Below, piece after piece: positions 53,409 through 62,259 of a stretch of 64,000 nt of DNA (its first letter is position 1; every line of letters begins with the position of its first letter). Below the pieces are notes generated by a model. The model was given only the letters and a program-made list of their open reading frames with translations, ran no database searches and was not told the origin of the DNA. The position numbers and the translations under genes were made by a program. The DNA comes from Saccharopolyspora gloriosae (lineage in GTDB: Bacteria > Actinomycetota > Actinomycetes > Mycobacteriales > Pseudonocardiaceae), in the NCBI RefSeq assembly GCF_022828475.1, contig NZ_CP059557.1, positions 3,085,470-3,149,469 of the forward strand. Direction: 5' to 3'.

Positions 53409-54395
53409 TCAGTTCAGTTGGAGGCCGGCGTCGTCGGCGAGCTCGTCGAGCAGGGTGCGCAGGTGGTGGGGCGCGAGCGTCAGCATCCGGTCGAGCAACT
53501 CCACGAGCGGACCTGGCGAAGCGGGTGCCACGGCATCCCGCGCGCGTTCCAGCACGACGCTGGCCATCGCACCGTCGCCGTGGAGGTGCGAGGCGGTCGC
53601 CAGCAGGACGGCGGGCCCCTCGACGTCGGCATCCGGGGCGTAGCGCAGCAGGAGCGTCCACAGCTGCTCGGCTCCGGGCTCGCGTCGCACGAGCATCATG
53701 TCCCGCACCACGTGGTCGTCGAGGGCACCGAGCGCGGCCACGGCCTGCTCAGTGGTGAGCGCCTCGCCGTTGCGCAGCTGTTCCAGGGCGGCGAACACCG
53801 GAGCGCTGGCCTCCCGGAGCGAACCATCCTTGCCGGCGGAGCGTTCGCGCCAGGTGTCCAGGCGGTCGGCCCACTGTCGACGTTCTGCGTCCGGCACGGC
53901 TGCGATGGATGCGGCCATTTCCTCCCGGCTGCCCCAGGGGCTGCGGTGGCCGGCCACGGCAGTGGCGGCGGCGAGGTGCGATGCGGTGGTGTCGTGGATC
54001 GTGCCCTCGCAGCCGTCCCCGTGGTAGCAGCACCACTTCTCGCCGGGCTGCATCTCGGCCGTCCAGGTCGCGTGCAACCCGATCTGCTGGGAGTCCAACG
54101 CCGATCCGAGCGCATCGACGAGTGATCGTTGCTGTTCGCGGTCCCCACCGATGACGGCCGCGACAGCCGTGTCGGTGTCCCGGCCATGCAGGAACTCCGT
54201 GAGGTACTGAGCTGCGGCGACGTGGTGCTCCGGCTCGGGCAGGTCGATGCGCATGGTGAACTGCATCGCGGACCCGGTTCCGAAGTCCTCAAAACCGATG
54301 AGCACCAGGGAGTCCGCGGGAACGAAGCCGAGTAGGTTCGGGACTTCGCTGAGCAGGGCATCAAGATCGGGAACGACAAGGCCGTGCTTATCCAT
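53409..54395 (-). CDS. DUF4192 family protein
   Basis: 328 residues. N-terminal block DLDALLSEVPNLLGFVPADSLVLIGFE is the DUF4192 hallmark, and the C-terminal half has DRLDTWRER, AALGALDDHVVRDMMLVR and PALLATASHL-like elements (AVLLATASHLHGDGAMA). Function unknown; members are frequent on actinobacterial plasmids and integrative elements. Followed by a clear terminator. Confidence 0.85.
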   Translation of the reverse strand: MDKHGLVVPDLDALLSEVPNLLGFVPADSLVLIGFEDFGTGSAMQFTMRIDLPEPEHHVAAAQYLTEFLHGRDTDTAVAAVIGGDREQQRSLVDALGSALDSQQIGLHATWTAEMQPGEKWCCYHGDGCEGTIHDTTASHLAAATAVAGHRSPWGSREEMAASIAAVPDAERRQWADRLDTWRERSAGKDGSLREASAPVFAALEQLRNGEALTTEQAVAALGALDDHVVRDMMLVRREPGAEQLWTLLLRYAPDADVEGPAVLLATASHLHGDGAMASVVLERARDAVAPASPGPLVELLDRMLTLAPHHLRTLLDELADDAGLQLN

Positions 54396-54449
54396 TGAGG
54401 AAGCACCTTTCTCTGTGAGGGCAGGAAAACGTGAAGGAATGGCTCCGGT

Positions 54450-55043
54450 TCAGCTGGCGCTCCGCAGGCGTCCGGCGCTGTCGACGGGTGCATATCGGCA
54501 GTCGACGTCTTCACCGTGGTGTCGTCCCGAGCACGTGATCTCGGACAGGGACCGGTCCGTGCTGGCGGCCTTGCGGCGGGTGAACGTCTCCAGCTCGTCG
54601 ATCTGCGCACCGTGCAGCGACTCGTACGCGTCGGCGGAGTCCCAGAACGAGGGCTGCTCGGGGAACGCGCGCTGCCACATGCGGCAGTAGAGACCGGCGG
54701 CGACCGAGGTCAACGAGGCGACCTCACTCGACGCGGCCAGCACGCAGCACACTTCGGCGGCGGTGGCCGGGCGAGTGTCCTCCCCGGCAGCGACCCGCTC
54801 CAAGAGCTCGACCGCGTGCGAGCGGTACACGAACTCCGTCGACATGAGCTCGTGTCGCGGAACCAGCAGCGTGAACGAATGCCAGAGCGTGTCGGCGTCC
54901 ACGGCATGCCGCCGCCTGGCCGCTGCGATTTCTTCTTCGGCCCAGTCCATGATCTCGAACAGGCCCGCCACATCGCGTTCGAGCTGTCCCAGGACGGCGG
55001 CAATCGAACCGGTCATCGTGAGAGCGGAGGAACCTTCGGACAT
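54450..55043 (-). CDS. Hypothetical element protein, about 197 aa
   Basis: MSEGSSALTMTGSIAAVLGQLERDVAGLFEIMDWAEEEIAAARRRHAVDADTLWHSFTLL..., mostly helical, ending SLSEITCSGRHHGEDVDCRYAPVDSAGRL. Start may be ATG 55043 or 55058. Not recognised; it lies in a run of leftward element genes of unknown role between the LuxR-type regulator and DUF4192. Confidence 0.65.
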   Translation of the reverse strand: MSEGSSALTMTGSIAAVLGQLERDVAGLFEIMDWAEEEIAAARRRHAVDADTLWHSFTLLVPRHELMSTEFVYRSHAVELLERVAAGEDTRPATAAEVCCVLAASSEVASLTSVAAGLYCRMWQRAFPEQPSFWDSADAYESLHGAQIDELETFTRRKAASTDRSLSEITCSGRHHGEDVDCRYAPVDSAGRLRSAS

Positions 55044-55138
55044 GATCACCCGTTCCATGAAAACGACGCACGTCCGAGGACATGCGTCGGCGATTGCGGA
55101 ATTTCAGCCAGGTATCGCGAGGAGCGATCAGGCTCAGG

Positions 55139-55867
55139 TCACTGCGAAGCGTCCGATCGGAGGCGGGTGCACCGGATGTAGCGGGAGGCTGCGGTGGCGT
55201 GACGAGCGGGTAGAGGAACGGTTGCGCCGTGAACGCGGACCGCGAGCTCGATCTGACCCGCGCTCTCCCGCGGCACAGGCTTCGTCGGCTCCTCGTCGAC
55301 ATCGATGAGCACGCGCCCGTCATCGTCGATTTGGGCGGTGACGTGCAGCCCGCCGACGGTCATCGTCGGCGCGGTCACCGGTTCGGCCAGCCACAGCAGG
55401 TGCTCGTTGCCGTCCTTGTCGTGCAACTGCGCGGCAAGCCGTCCCGGGGTGCCTCGAGTTGCGGCGGCGACGTCGGCCGCAGTGGCGAGGGGAACGAGGA
55501 AGACGAGGCCGTCGTGCTGCCACCGGTCGCGCGGAGATGTACCGCTCAGGGCCGAGCCCAGAGCTTCGCCGATGTGGGCAGCGACGTCTCCCCAAGAGTG
55601 GTCGTCGGCAGTCCGGTAGCTGAGCGGCGCTTCGGGTTGCGGGAGGTCGGCGCTCCACAGTTTCTGCTTGCCTGCAAGAACTTCGGCTAGTTCGACTGTG
55701 TCGCCGACCTTCACGCCGAGCACATCGGAGTCGGGGAACGCGTCGCGGACGAGCTCGGTGACCTCGAGCATGTGCGCCGCGTAGAGCTGGCGCGCGGCGT
55801 GCTCGGCGGTTTCGTTCGCTCTTGCGAGCAGCTTCGAGAGTCGGTGGGACACGAACACGTCCGTCAT
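55139..55867 (-). CDS. Hypothetical element protein, 242 aa
   Basis: Begins MTDVFVSHRLSKLLARANETAEHAARQLYAAHMLEVTELVRDAFPDSDVLGV; beta-rich second half (LAAQLHDKDGNEHLLWLAEPV, GGLHVTAQIDDDGRVLIDVDEEP). GGGGAGTCC-like ribosome site region upstream. No family recognised. Confidence 0.65.
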   Translation of the reverse strand: MTDVFVSHRLSKLLARANETAEHAARQLYAAHMLEVTELVRDAFPDSDVLGVKVGDTVELAEVLAGKQKLWSADLPQPEAPLSYRTADDHSWGDVAAHIGEALGSALSGTSPRDRWQHDGLVFLVPLATAADVAAATRGTPGRLAAQLHDKDGNEHLLWLAEPVTAPTMTVGGLHVTAQIDDDGRVLIDVDEEPTKPVPRESAGQIELAVRVHGATVPLPARHATAASRYIRCTRLRSDASQ

Positions 55868-55942
55868 CGGGGGAGTCCTCTCGTTCGGCCGACAGGCGAA
55901 CCCGGCCGTGGACTCCGCACCGCTCCGATCAGCTCGGTGTGG

Positions 55943-56374
55943 TCATCGGGAGCTAACGGAGCCCGGATAGGCGGGTCGCCATCCGACGGTGGGGTCGGTC
56001 ATCGGGAGTCGTGGCCTGTCATGCAGGGGTTGGGTGGAGTTGATGTCCGGTGTTCCCTGGGGGCGGGGAGATAAGGGCGGGTTGATCGGTGGCTCCTGGG
56101 AGAGTTCGGCGAGGGCGGCGGCGCAGAGCGTCCGATCGAGAGCGCCATCGGCGGGGGTGTCGCGACGGAGGTGCACGGCACCTCGGATCTGATGTCCGCA
56201 CAAGCAGTGCATGGGCGCGCCTACTGCTGCCTTGGTGCAGTGCCACTTGGCGTCGGAGGCGCCTGATACCCACGTGGCGGGAGCGAGTATCGCTCGCGGG
56301 CGGGCGAAATCAGGGCCGTGCAGTTCGGGCTCGAAGTCGCGTGTTTCGTGCCCGCGATAGTGGAAGCGGCCCAT
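55943..56374 (-). CDS. Hypothetical protein with Cys/His pairs, 143 aa
   Basis: MGRFHYRGHETRDFEPELHGPDFARPRAIL..., with WHCTKAAVGAPMHCLCGHQI and RTLCAAAL giving possible metal ligands. The C-terminal 40 residues are Pro-rich and may be unstructured. Starts 8 bases after the LuxR-type gene, same strand. Confidence 0.5.
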   Translation of the reverse strand: MGRFHYRGHETRDFEPELHGPDFARPRAILAPATWVSGASDAKWHCTKAAVGAPMHCLCGHQIRGAVHLRRDTPADGALDRTLCAAALAELSQEPPINPPLSPRPQGTPDINSTQPLHDRPRLPMTDPTVGWRPAYPGSVSSR

Positions 56375-56382
56375 GACGACGC

Positions 56383-56793
56383 TCAGAGATTTCCGAGGCT
56401 TGCGAGGGCGCGGTGCAGATCGCCGCGCACGTCCGCGAGTCGGCGCCGGACCCGGTTGACGCGCGCCGGGTCGTCAAGATCGAGCAGCGATTCGAACGGC
56501 TCCGCCGGAGGTGAAGCGGCGGGCGACACAGGTACATCCGGGAAGCCGAACGTACCCGCGACCACGTGGCCCGACTCGTACATCCACGCGACCAGCGAAG
56601 CTCGGGTCGTGGTGCCGGTCTTCTGGAAGACCTTCCGCAGTGCGGTCTTGACGGTGTCCTCGGCGCGGTCAATGAGAACACCTATCTCGACGTTGGATCT
56701 TCCGCAGATCACCAGCCTGGCGATTTTGAGCTCAGTGGCGGATAGCTCGGCAGTGAGCTCGAACCCGTCGAGCCGATTCGGGGTGCTATCCAT
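56383..56793 (-). CDS. LuxR-type HTH regulator (short)
   Basis: 136 residues from ATG 56793 with AGGAGG 8 bases upstream. The C-terminal-type LuxR helix-turn-helix is near the N-terminus: LTAELSATELKIARLVICGRSNVEIGVLIDRAEDTVKTALRKVFQKTG. No receiver or sensor domain precedes it, so it probably responds through its own level or a partner. Confidence 0.8.
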   Translation of the reverse strand: MDSTPNRLDGFELTAELSATELKIARLVICGRSNVEIGVLIDRAEDTVKTALRKVFQKTGTTTRASLVAWMYESGHVVAGTFGFPDVPVSPAASPPAEPFESLLDLDDPARVNRVRRRLADVRGDLHRALASLGNL

Positions 56794-56812
56794 CTCCTCG
56801 TCCTCCTGCTGT

Positions 56813-57049
56813 TCAAGGTGCGGTCGGATTGGCGCGTGCCCATTCATGCGCTTTGCGGGCGACGTCACCGTCGTCGTTCCAGGCTTTGGAGACCCGAACG
56901 GTGTCGATGAGGGCGTGGTCATCTCTGGTGCCGTGCTGCTTTCCGGTGTGGACGGTGAAGTAGCCGTCGGGCCGTCCCCATCGGACGGTGATGTCGCGGT
57001 CGGGGTGGTAGTACCAAGCACAGGGGAGTCCGTACTTCCGGGATGTCAT
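56813..57049 (-). CDS. Small hypothetical protein, 78 aa
   Basis: MTSRKYGLPCAWYYHPDRDITVRWGRPDGYFTVHTGKQHG..., compact and beta-like, ending KAHEWARANPTAP. Twenty bases upstream of the LuxR-type gene and likely in one message with it. Not recognised. Confidence 0.5.
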   Translation of the reverse strand: MTSRKYGLPCAWYYHPDRDITVRWGRPDGYFTVHTGKQHGTRDDHALIDTVRVSKAWNDDGDVARKAHEWARANPTAP

Positions 57050-57489
57050 CGGTGGCCGTTCCGTTCGAAGGGGGTCGCGCCACGATCACGCGGCCGAAAA
57101 TGAGGCCCGGCCGCACGACCGGGAAGGGGTCGTGCGGCCGGGCTGGCCGGTGACGCTCGGGGAAGCACGTCACGCGGCCGACTTGCCGGCGCCCGTCGGA
57201 AGGGCGGTCAGGCGCCGGCGCACCCCGATAGGGCGGTCGGGGTCCGCCTCGATCGGGGAGATCGATGCATGAGGAACCTCGATTCGGTCGGGCAACGGGC
57301 AGGCGATCAGTCGTCGCCGGGAAGTTGTTTTCCTCGCTGAGTTGCCGAGAAGGGACGCGTCTCCCTGCTGCTGAACATAAGAGCCACAGGATCCGAATTG
57401 GGGTTATGTGGCGCATGAAAAATATGCGCGGGACGCATAAAAGATTCTTGCTCGGTTATCCTGATCGGAGCAGGAACTGGAGGTGCGTC
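57050..57489. other. Divergent intergenic region
   Basis: About 440 bases between leftward element genes and the rightward XRE-TPR gene. The right part (57390-57470) is AT-rich for this window (AAAATATGCGCGGGACGCATAAAAGATTCTTGC), with a GCGGGACGC segment between A-rich stretches, and should hold promoters. No gene seen. Confidence 0.4.
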
Positions 57490-58863
57490 GTGGCTGACCG
57501 TGGTGCGAACCGTGTTGGAGCACGAAGCTGCATTCGATGCAATGTGAAACTTGCTCGTGACAGCAAATCGGCCTCGTGCGGTCCTTGCCAGCGATCACGA
57601 TCGGACCGAAACGAGGGTGGGCCTCGGCTTGGCAACGACTTCTGGGCCGCGAACGAGATGCGCAATGCGCTGGCGAGCAAGGACATGGGTGCGGTGGTTC
57701 GCGCCTACCGCAGGCACCCTGCCCACGGCAGGCGACCTCTACCCCAAGCCATCGTCGCCCGGTGGCTGGACATCACGCAGGGCCAGCTGAGTCGTATCGA
57801 GTCCGGCAAGAACCAGCTCCGCGACCTGGAGAAGCTTGGTCACTACGCTCGACGGCTCCGCATCCCGCTGGAGTTCCTCTGGTTCGAACTCGACGCCGAG
57901 GAAGATCGACTTCCCGATCACCGCACCAACGTCGTGCGGTTGCCCAACGGTCCGGTGGTTCCCGCGGCTTCGGTGCGAACCGAACCCGCGCTCGCGCACT
58001 CGTTGCTGGGCACGCTGAAGCAGTACGTTACCACGGACAACCTCGTCGGCCCCCGCTCCTTGCTCCCGGTCGTCGCGGAACAGGCGAGGTTCGTCCGACA
58101 CCTGCTCGCGCAGAGCAGCGGTCAGGGGAGCGGAACACTGCTGTTCGTCGCCGCTCGGTTCGCCGAGTTCACCGGATGGCTCCACCAGGACGCGGGCAAG
58201 CTGCAATCCGCGATGGAGTGGTCGAACCGTGCGCTGGACTTCGCGCACGAAGCCGACGATCCCCAACTCGTTTCCTACATTCAGATGCGCAAGAGCAACA
58301 TCGCCAGCGACGCCCGCAAACCCGCGCTCACCATCGGCTTCGCACAAGCCGCGTTGCAGTCGGCCAAAGCCATGTCCCCTCGACTTCGGGCCGTCGCGTT
58401 GCGGCAGGAAGCCCACGGCCACGCCTTGGCCGGGGACTACGACTCGTGTTCGCGAGCGATAGATCGAGCGCTTCAACACGCCGCCCTCGAACTGGACGAC
58501 GAAGGTGACATCGCGCGGTACTGCACCCCCAGCTACGTCGAGATGGAAGCCGCGCACTGCTGGGTCGAACTCGGACGACCAGCTCAAGCCCTCAGCACCC
58601 TGCAGCAGGGCATCGCGAAATGGCAGCCGGACTTCCGCCGAGACCTGGGCTTGGGCTTGGCGAGGTTGGCCGTCGCGCACGCCGTGGCCGGCCAGATCGA
58701 GGACTCCGCCGCGGTGGCGGACCATGCGCTGGTCATCGCCACGGAAACGCGATCGCATCGAACGAAGGAACAACTCCGCCGGACAGCCGAGGTGATGGCC
58801 GATGCAGGAGCTCGCGATCGTGGACAGCGGCTGAGCCGTACCCTGCGAACGACGTTGCCTTGA
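57490..58863 (+). CDS. XRE-TPR transcriptional regulator
   Basis: 457 residues from GTG 57490 (GGAGG 6 bases upstream). A small zinc knuckle (CIRCN...SCGPCQ) precedes an XRE helix-turn-helix (LPQAIVARWLDITQGQLSRIESGKNQLRDLEKLGHYARRLRIPLEFLWFEL). About 280 residues of TPR-like helices follow (AALQSAKAMSPRLRAVALRQEAHGHALAGDYDSCSRAIDRAL). This kind of regulator is common in Pseudonocardiaceae and Streptomyces; TPRs may bind a peptide or small signal. Its stop touches the creatininase start. Confidence 0.83.
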   Translation: MADRGANRVGARSCIRCNVKLARDSKSASCGPCQRSRSDRNEGGPRLGNDFWAANEMRNALASKDMGAVVRAYRRHPAHGRRPLPQAIVARWLDITQGQLSRIESGKNQLRDLEKLGHYARRLRIPLEFLWFELDAEEDRLPDHRTNVVRLPNGPVVPAASVRTEPALAHSLLGTLKQYVTTDNLVGPRSLLPVVAEQARFVRHLLAQSSGQGSGTLLFVAARFAEFTGWLHQDAGKLQSAMEWSNRALDFAHEADDPQLVSYIQMRKSNIASDARKPALTIGFAQAALQSAKAMSPRLRAVALRQEAHGHALAGDYDSCSRAIDRALQHAALELDDEGDIARYCTPSYVEMEAAHCWVELGRPAQALSTLQQGIAKWQPDFRRDLGLGLARLAVAHAVAGQIEDSAAVADHALVIATETRSHRTKEQLRRTAEVMADAGARDRGQRLSRTLRTTLP

Positions 58864-58871
58864 CGAGCCCG

Positions 58872-59594
58872 ATGGAGACCGGCGTGCACCTCCTCACCAC
58901 CGCCACCTCACCTGACGAAGCCGCTCGGGGAGCACGGGTAGCGGTGTTGCCGGTAGGCAGCTTCGAACAGCACGGTGGGCACCTGCCGTTGATCACCGAC
59001 ACCGTGATCGCGTGCTTGATCGCGAAGCGCATCGCCGAGCACTACGACCTGTTCCTGCTGCCGCCGATCACCATGTCGTGCTCGCACGAGCACGAGGACT
59101 TCCCCGGCACGGTCAGCATCAGCGCCACCACGCTGATCGCGATGATCGAGGACATCCGGGCGTCGCTCCGCCGTTCCGGAGTCACGAAGTTGGTCCTGGT
59201 CAACGGGCACGGCGGAAACTACGTGCTGTCCAACATCGCCCAGCAAGCCAACGTCGACGGGCCGAGCGTGACGCTGTTCCCCGGCCGCGACGACTGGGGC
59301 CGTGCTCGAGAAGCGGCTGGCGCTGTGCTGAACGCTCACCAGGACATGCACGCAGGTGAGATCGAGACCTCGCTATTGCTGCACGCATACCCGGAGCTGG
59401 TCGGCCGCGAGTATCGGAACGCCGACAACAGGGCGGATGAGCGCCCGCACCTGCTGGTCGCCGGCGTCACCGAGTACAGCAGCAGTGGAGTGATCGGTCA
59501 GCCCTCCGCAGCATCCGTGGAAAAGGGCGGCTTGGCCCTCGACGACCTGGTGGTCTCGTTTGCCGAACACTTGCGAGTTCTCGAACGCCACTGA
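58872..59594 (+). CDS. Creatininase family amidohydrolase
   Basis: 240 residues from ATG 58872 (TTG 58860, overlapping the previous stop, is an alternative). Metal ligands of the family: Glu in PVGSFEQHGGHLP, Asp in LITDTVIA, His in VNGHGGNYVLSNI and Glu in DMHAGEIETSLLL. Members open lactam or amide bonds in small molecules; substrate unknown. Probably cotranscribed with, and controlled by, the XRE-TPR regulator; a cargo function of the element. Confidence 0.87.
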   Translation: METGVHLLTTATSPDEAARGARVAVLPVGSFEQHGGHLPLITDTVIACLIAKRIAEHYDLFLLPPITMSCSHEHEDFPGTVSISATTLIAMIEDIRASLRRSGVTKLVLVNGHGGNYVLSNIAQQANVDGPSVTLFPGRDDWGRAREAAGAVLNAHQDMHAGEIETSLLLHAYPELVGREYRNADNRADERPHLLVAGVTEYSSSGVIGQPSAASVEKGGLALDDLVVSFAEHLRVLERH

Positions 59595-60134
59595 TCATTC
59601 GTCTGTTCCGGCGCGAGCTCCCGCGGGTATCAAGATCGCGCGAAAGAGCCTCCTCCAACCCGGCCATCACGCGGAACGGTGTTCTTCGGGTAAGACGATG
59701 CCTCAACTGCTTCCACCATAGTTGACTCACATACTACCTTTGCTGCATGTGTTCCACTATAGAGGAATCGAGTGTCGGTTCCGTGATCAGGGAAAGTTGG
59801 TGGTCCGGCGGCTACGAGCACGCAGGACGCCCGACGTTCGTGAGCGGCCCAATCGACCTGGTGGGCGTGTGATGTACTCCGGCCACGAGCAGAGCCCTGC
59901 TGAAGATCATGGCCGGGGCGAATCGGGTGTGCATCATCCGCGTTTGACCAGGGGTGCCGATGCGGCTCCTGGTGCTAGACGATCACGGTGCCCGAGAAGA
60001 CCGACGGTGCTGGTTCCGGAAGAGCCACTTGTTCTGGGGCCGTGTGCGGCGCGTTCCTTGCTCCGGATCCTCCGTCGGCGCGCGGCCAGCCGCGACACCG
60101 ACACTTCAGCCGTCGACGAGTGAGGAAACACGAC
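59595..60134. promoter_or_regulatory. Serine recombinase control region
   Basis: About 540 bases. It carries operator copy 3 and an upstream AGTTGAC -35-like box at 59721-59727. A possible small frame 59872-60123 (MYSGHEQSPAEDHGRGESGV...) ends 12 bases before the recombinase start but has no recognisable domain, so it is not called as a gene. Confidence 0.5.
59752..59767. promoter_or_regulatory. Operator copy 3 (TTCCACTATAGAGGAA)
   Basis: Differs by one base from the copy at 20979-20994 (A for C) and by two from a perfect palindrome match of copy 1. An extra half-like site TTCCACCATAG overlaps the TTGACT box 40 bases upstream, matching the CCACTACAGTTGAC arrangement at the transfer promoter. 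Confidence 0.72.
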
Positions 60135-61829
60135 ATGCCGCTCAGGTTCGCCTTCTACGGGCGAGTATCCACTGAGGATCAGCAAGATCCAGAATCGTCG
60201 AGGAACTGGCAACGTACCCGCGCCCAGGCGTTGATCGAAGCTCACGGACACCTCGTTGCCGAGTTCTTCGATGTCGGTCACTCGCGGTCGTTGCCGTGGA
60301 AGCGCCGGCCGGAGGCGGCTCGTCTGTTAGCGAGTCTCCGGGATCTTGACCGGGGGTTCGACGCGGTCGTGATCGGGGAGCCGCAGCGCGCGTTCTACGG
60401 CAATCAGTACAGCCTCACGTATCCGGTTTTCGAGCACTACGGGGTCGGGATGTGGGTGCCCGAGGTTGGTGGGCCGATCGACCCGGCGTCGGAAGCCCAC
60501 GATTTGATCATGGGTGTGTTCGGTGGGATGTCGAAGGGAGAGCGGACCCGGATCAAGGTGCGTGTGCGCACCGCGATGCAGTCGCAGACCGAGATCGAAG
60601 GCCGCTTCCTCGGAGGGCGGCCACCGTACGGGTATCGCATCGGTGACGCTGGTGTGCACCCCAATCCGACGAAGGCCGCTGACGGGGTTCGCCTGCACCG
60701 GCTCGAGCTCGACCCGATCACTGCGCCGGTAGTGCGGCGGATCTTCTCGGAGTACCTCGGTGGTATCGGAATCTACGCGATCGCGGAGGGGCTCACGCGT
60801 GATGGCGTCGCTTCTCCGAGCGCGCACGATCGGGCGCGGAACCGGCATCGCAGTGGAGTCGCCTGGTCGAAAGGCGCTGTCCGGACGATCTTGCGGAATC
60901 CGCGGTACACCGGTCATCAGGTGTGGAACAAGCAGCGCAAGCAAGAGTCGTTGATCGATGTCGAGGACGTGGCTCTCGGGCACCACACCAAGCTGGCTTG
61001 GAATTCGCAGGACCAGTGGGTTTACTCCGCGGCGCCCGCGCACGAGCCGATCATCAGTGCTGACACCTTCGCTCAAGCTCAGGAGGTGTCGGCGACCCGG
61101 TCGGCGAAGTCTCCTCGGCAGGTGCACCACCGCGTCCGGCATCGCTACGTGCTGCGCGGGTTGCTGTACTGCGGTTTGTGTCATCGGCGCATGCAGGGGC
61201 AGAAGAGTCGTCACCAGCTCTACTACCGGTGCCGGTTCACGCAGGAGTACGCGGTGGCGAACGAGGTTGAGCATCCGGCCAACGTCTATCTGCCCGAGCA
61301 CGGGATCCTCGACGAACTCGATCACTGGATCAGCTCGGCATTGAAGCCGCCTCAGCTCGAGCGCTCACTCGATGCCTTCGCCGACGCTCAAGAAGACCCC
61401 ACTCGCGGGTACGAGGATGCTGAGGCGCAGCGGGTGATCGAGGACTGCGATACCAAGCTGGCCGCCCATCGCCGGGCGCTCGAGGCCGGAGCGGACCCTG
61501 GCCTTGTGGCCGGCTGGATGCGTGAAACCCAGGCTCGTCGAGCAGAAGCCACTGCCCGTCTACGACGCGCCAGGAAACAGAGCCAGCGCCGGCTCACCCG
61601 CGACGAGATCTACGAACTCATCAGCAACATCGGCGATCCGCACGAGCTGCTCCGCGATGCCGACAACGACGACAAAGCCGCCCTCTACAGCCAGCTCGGC
61701 CTGCGCCTCACGTACCATCCGCACAACGACGAAGTCCGGGTCGAGATGACTCTCGACCCGGACTCGTTGGGGTTACAGTGCGTGTCCGAGGGGGGACTTG
61801 AACCCCCACGCCCATTAGTAGGGCACTAG
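60135..61829 (+). CDS. Large serine recombinase (site-specific integrase)
   Basis: 564 residues from ATG 60135 with GAGGAA upstream. The resolvase-type catalytic domain has the nucleophile in FYGRVSTEDQQDP and VIGEPQRAFYGN...MGVFGGMSKGERTRIKVRVR. A recombinase domain follows (GGRPPYGYRIGD, WSKGAVRTILRNPRYTG), then a zinc ribbon (RGLLYCGLCHRRMQGQ...YYRCR) and a coiled coil. The last 15 codons (SEGGLEPPRPLVGH) are the antisense of the tRNA-Leu 3' half, so the gene end overlaps the attachment target. It probably integrates and excises the element. Confidence 0.9.
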   Translation: MPLRFAFYGRVSTEDQQDPESSRNWQRTRAQALIEAHGHLVAEFFDVGHSRSLPWKRRPEAARLLASLRDLDRGFDAVVIGEPQRAFYGNQYSLTYPVFEHYGVGMWVPEVGGPIDPASEAHDLIMGVFGGMSKGERTRIKVRVRTAMQSQTEIEGRFLGGRPPYGYRIGDAGVHPNPTKAADGVRLHRLELDPITAPVVRRIFSEYLGGIGIYAIAEGLTRDGVASPSAHDRARNRHRSGVAWSKGAVRTILRNPRYTGHQVWNKQRKQESLIDVEDVALGHHTKLAWNSQDQWVYSAAPAHEPIISADTFAQAQEVSATRSAKSPRQVHHRVRHRYVLRGLLYCGLCHRRMQGQKSRHQLYYRCRFTQEYAVANEVEHPANVYLPEHGILDELDHWISSALKPPQLERSLDAFADAQEDPTRGYEDAEAQRVIEDCDTKLAAHRRALEAGADPGLVAGWMRETQARRAEATARLRRARKQSQRRLTRDEIYELISNIGDPHELLRDADNDDKAALYSQLGLRLTYHPHNDEVRVEMTLDPDSLGLQCVSEGGLEPPRPLVGH

Positions 61830-61868
61830 CACCTCAAGCTAGCGCGTCTGCCATTCCGCCACTCGGAC
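61783..61868 (-). tRNA. tRNA-Leu (anticodon GAG)
   Basis: Intact cloverleaf on the minus strand: acceptor GTCCGAG/CTCGGAC, D-arm GGCGGAATGGCAGACGC, anticodon stem-loop CTAGC-TTGAGGT-GCTAG (GAG at 61835-61833), long class II variable arm (TGCCCTACTAATGGGCG) and T-arm GGGGGTTCAAGTCCCCC. No CCA encoded. It overlaps the recombinase 3' end by 47 bases. Confidence 0.95.
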
Positions 61869-62259
61869 GCCTCAGTGCCGCCTGTGTTTCTCGGCGGCCT
61901 CTGCTGTGTTGTGTTCATAGATTAGCTGATCGATTTCGGGCTGCTGAACCCACCCCCCTTCTAGCTAGACGCTGGGCGAATGGCCAGCGTACGTGGGGTG
62001 CAGGGGTCGGCTCTGCGCCGTTCGCGCATGCACCCGGGACCGAGCCCTGCGCGGCAGGACGGTCCTGGCCTGCCAGCCGCCGAGGCACCTCGCTGAGAAG
62101 GCGAACCCCATGGCACAGGCCGACGCCGGTAGCGCGCGGCCCCGAAGCCCCCCGGCAGCTGACTCCACGAGGCTGCGGCGTCCGCGGACACGGCCACCGA
62201 CCGGGTCGGAAGTGACGGCCACGAGCTACTCGCATCGCAGCACCAACGGTTCACTGGTG
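61869..62259. other. Non-coding stretch right of tRNA-Leu
   Basis: About 390 bases without a convincing gene. It contains a promoter-like AT-richer patch at 61900-61960 (probably the tRNA-Leu promoter, reading left) and then GC-rich sequence. Confidence 0.35.

Larger units (their letters stand above)
15640..61868. mobile_element. Putative integrative and conjugative element (outer limits uncertain)
   Basis: Between the IS481 copy and tRNA-Leu lie, in order, a regulator operon, a complete-looking actinobacterial type IV secretion operon, a MobF relaxase, a replication block and a serine recombinase abutting a tRNA. That is the full parts list of an ICE. The right end is placed at the tRNA. 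The left end is not seen directly, since serine integrases leave only a very short core; it could be anywhere from the IS to the regulator operon. Confidence 0.6.

Noticed and set aside
51485-53758. 757-residue rightward frame, the longest in that area
   Set aside because: Spans the PrimPol, ParB and DUF4192 genes on the other strand and reads through a clear terminator; no domain of its own.
59872-60123. 83-residue frame just before the serine recombinase
   Set aside because: Position is suggestive but the sequence is Arg-rich without a domain, and competing frames look equally plausible.
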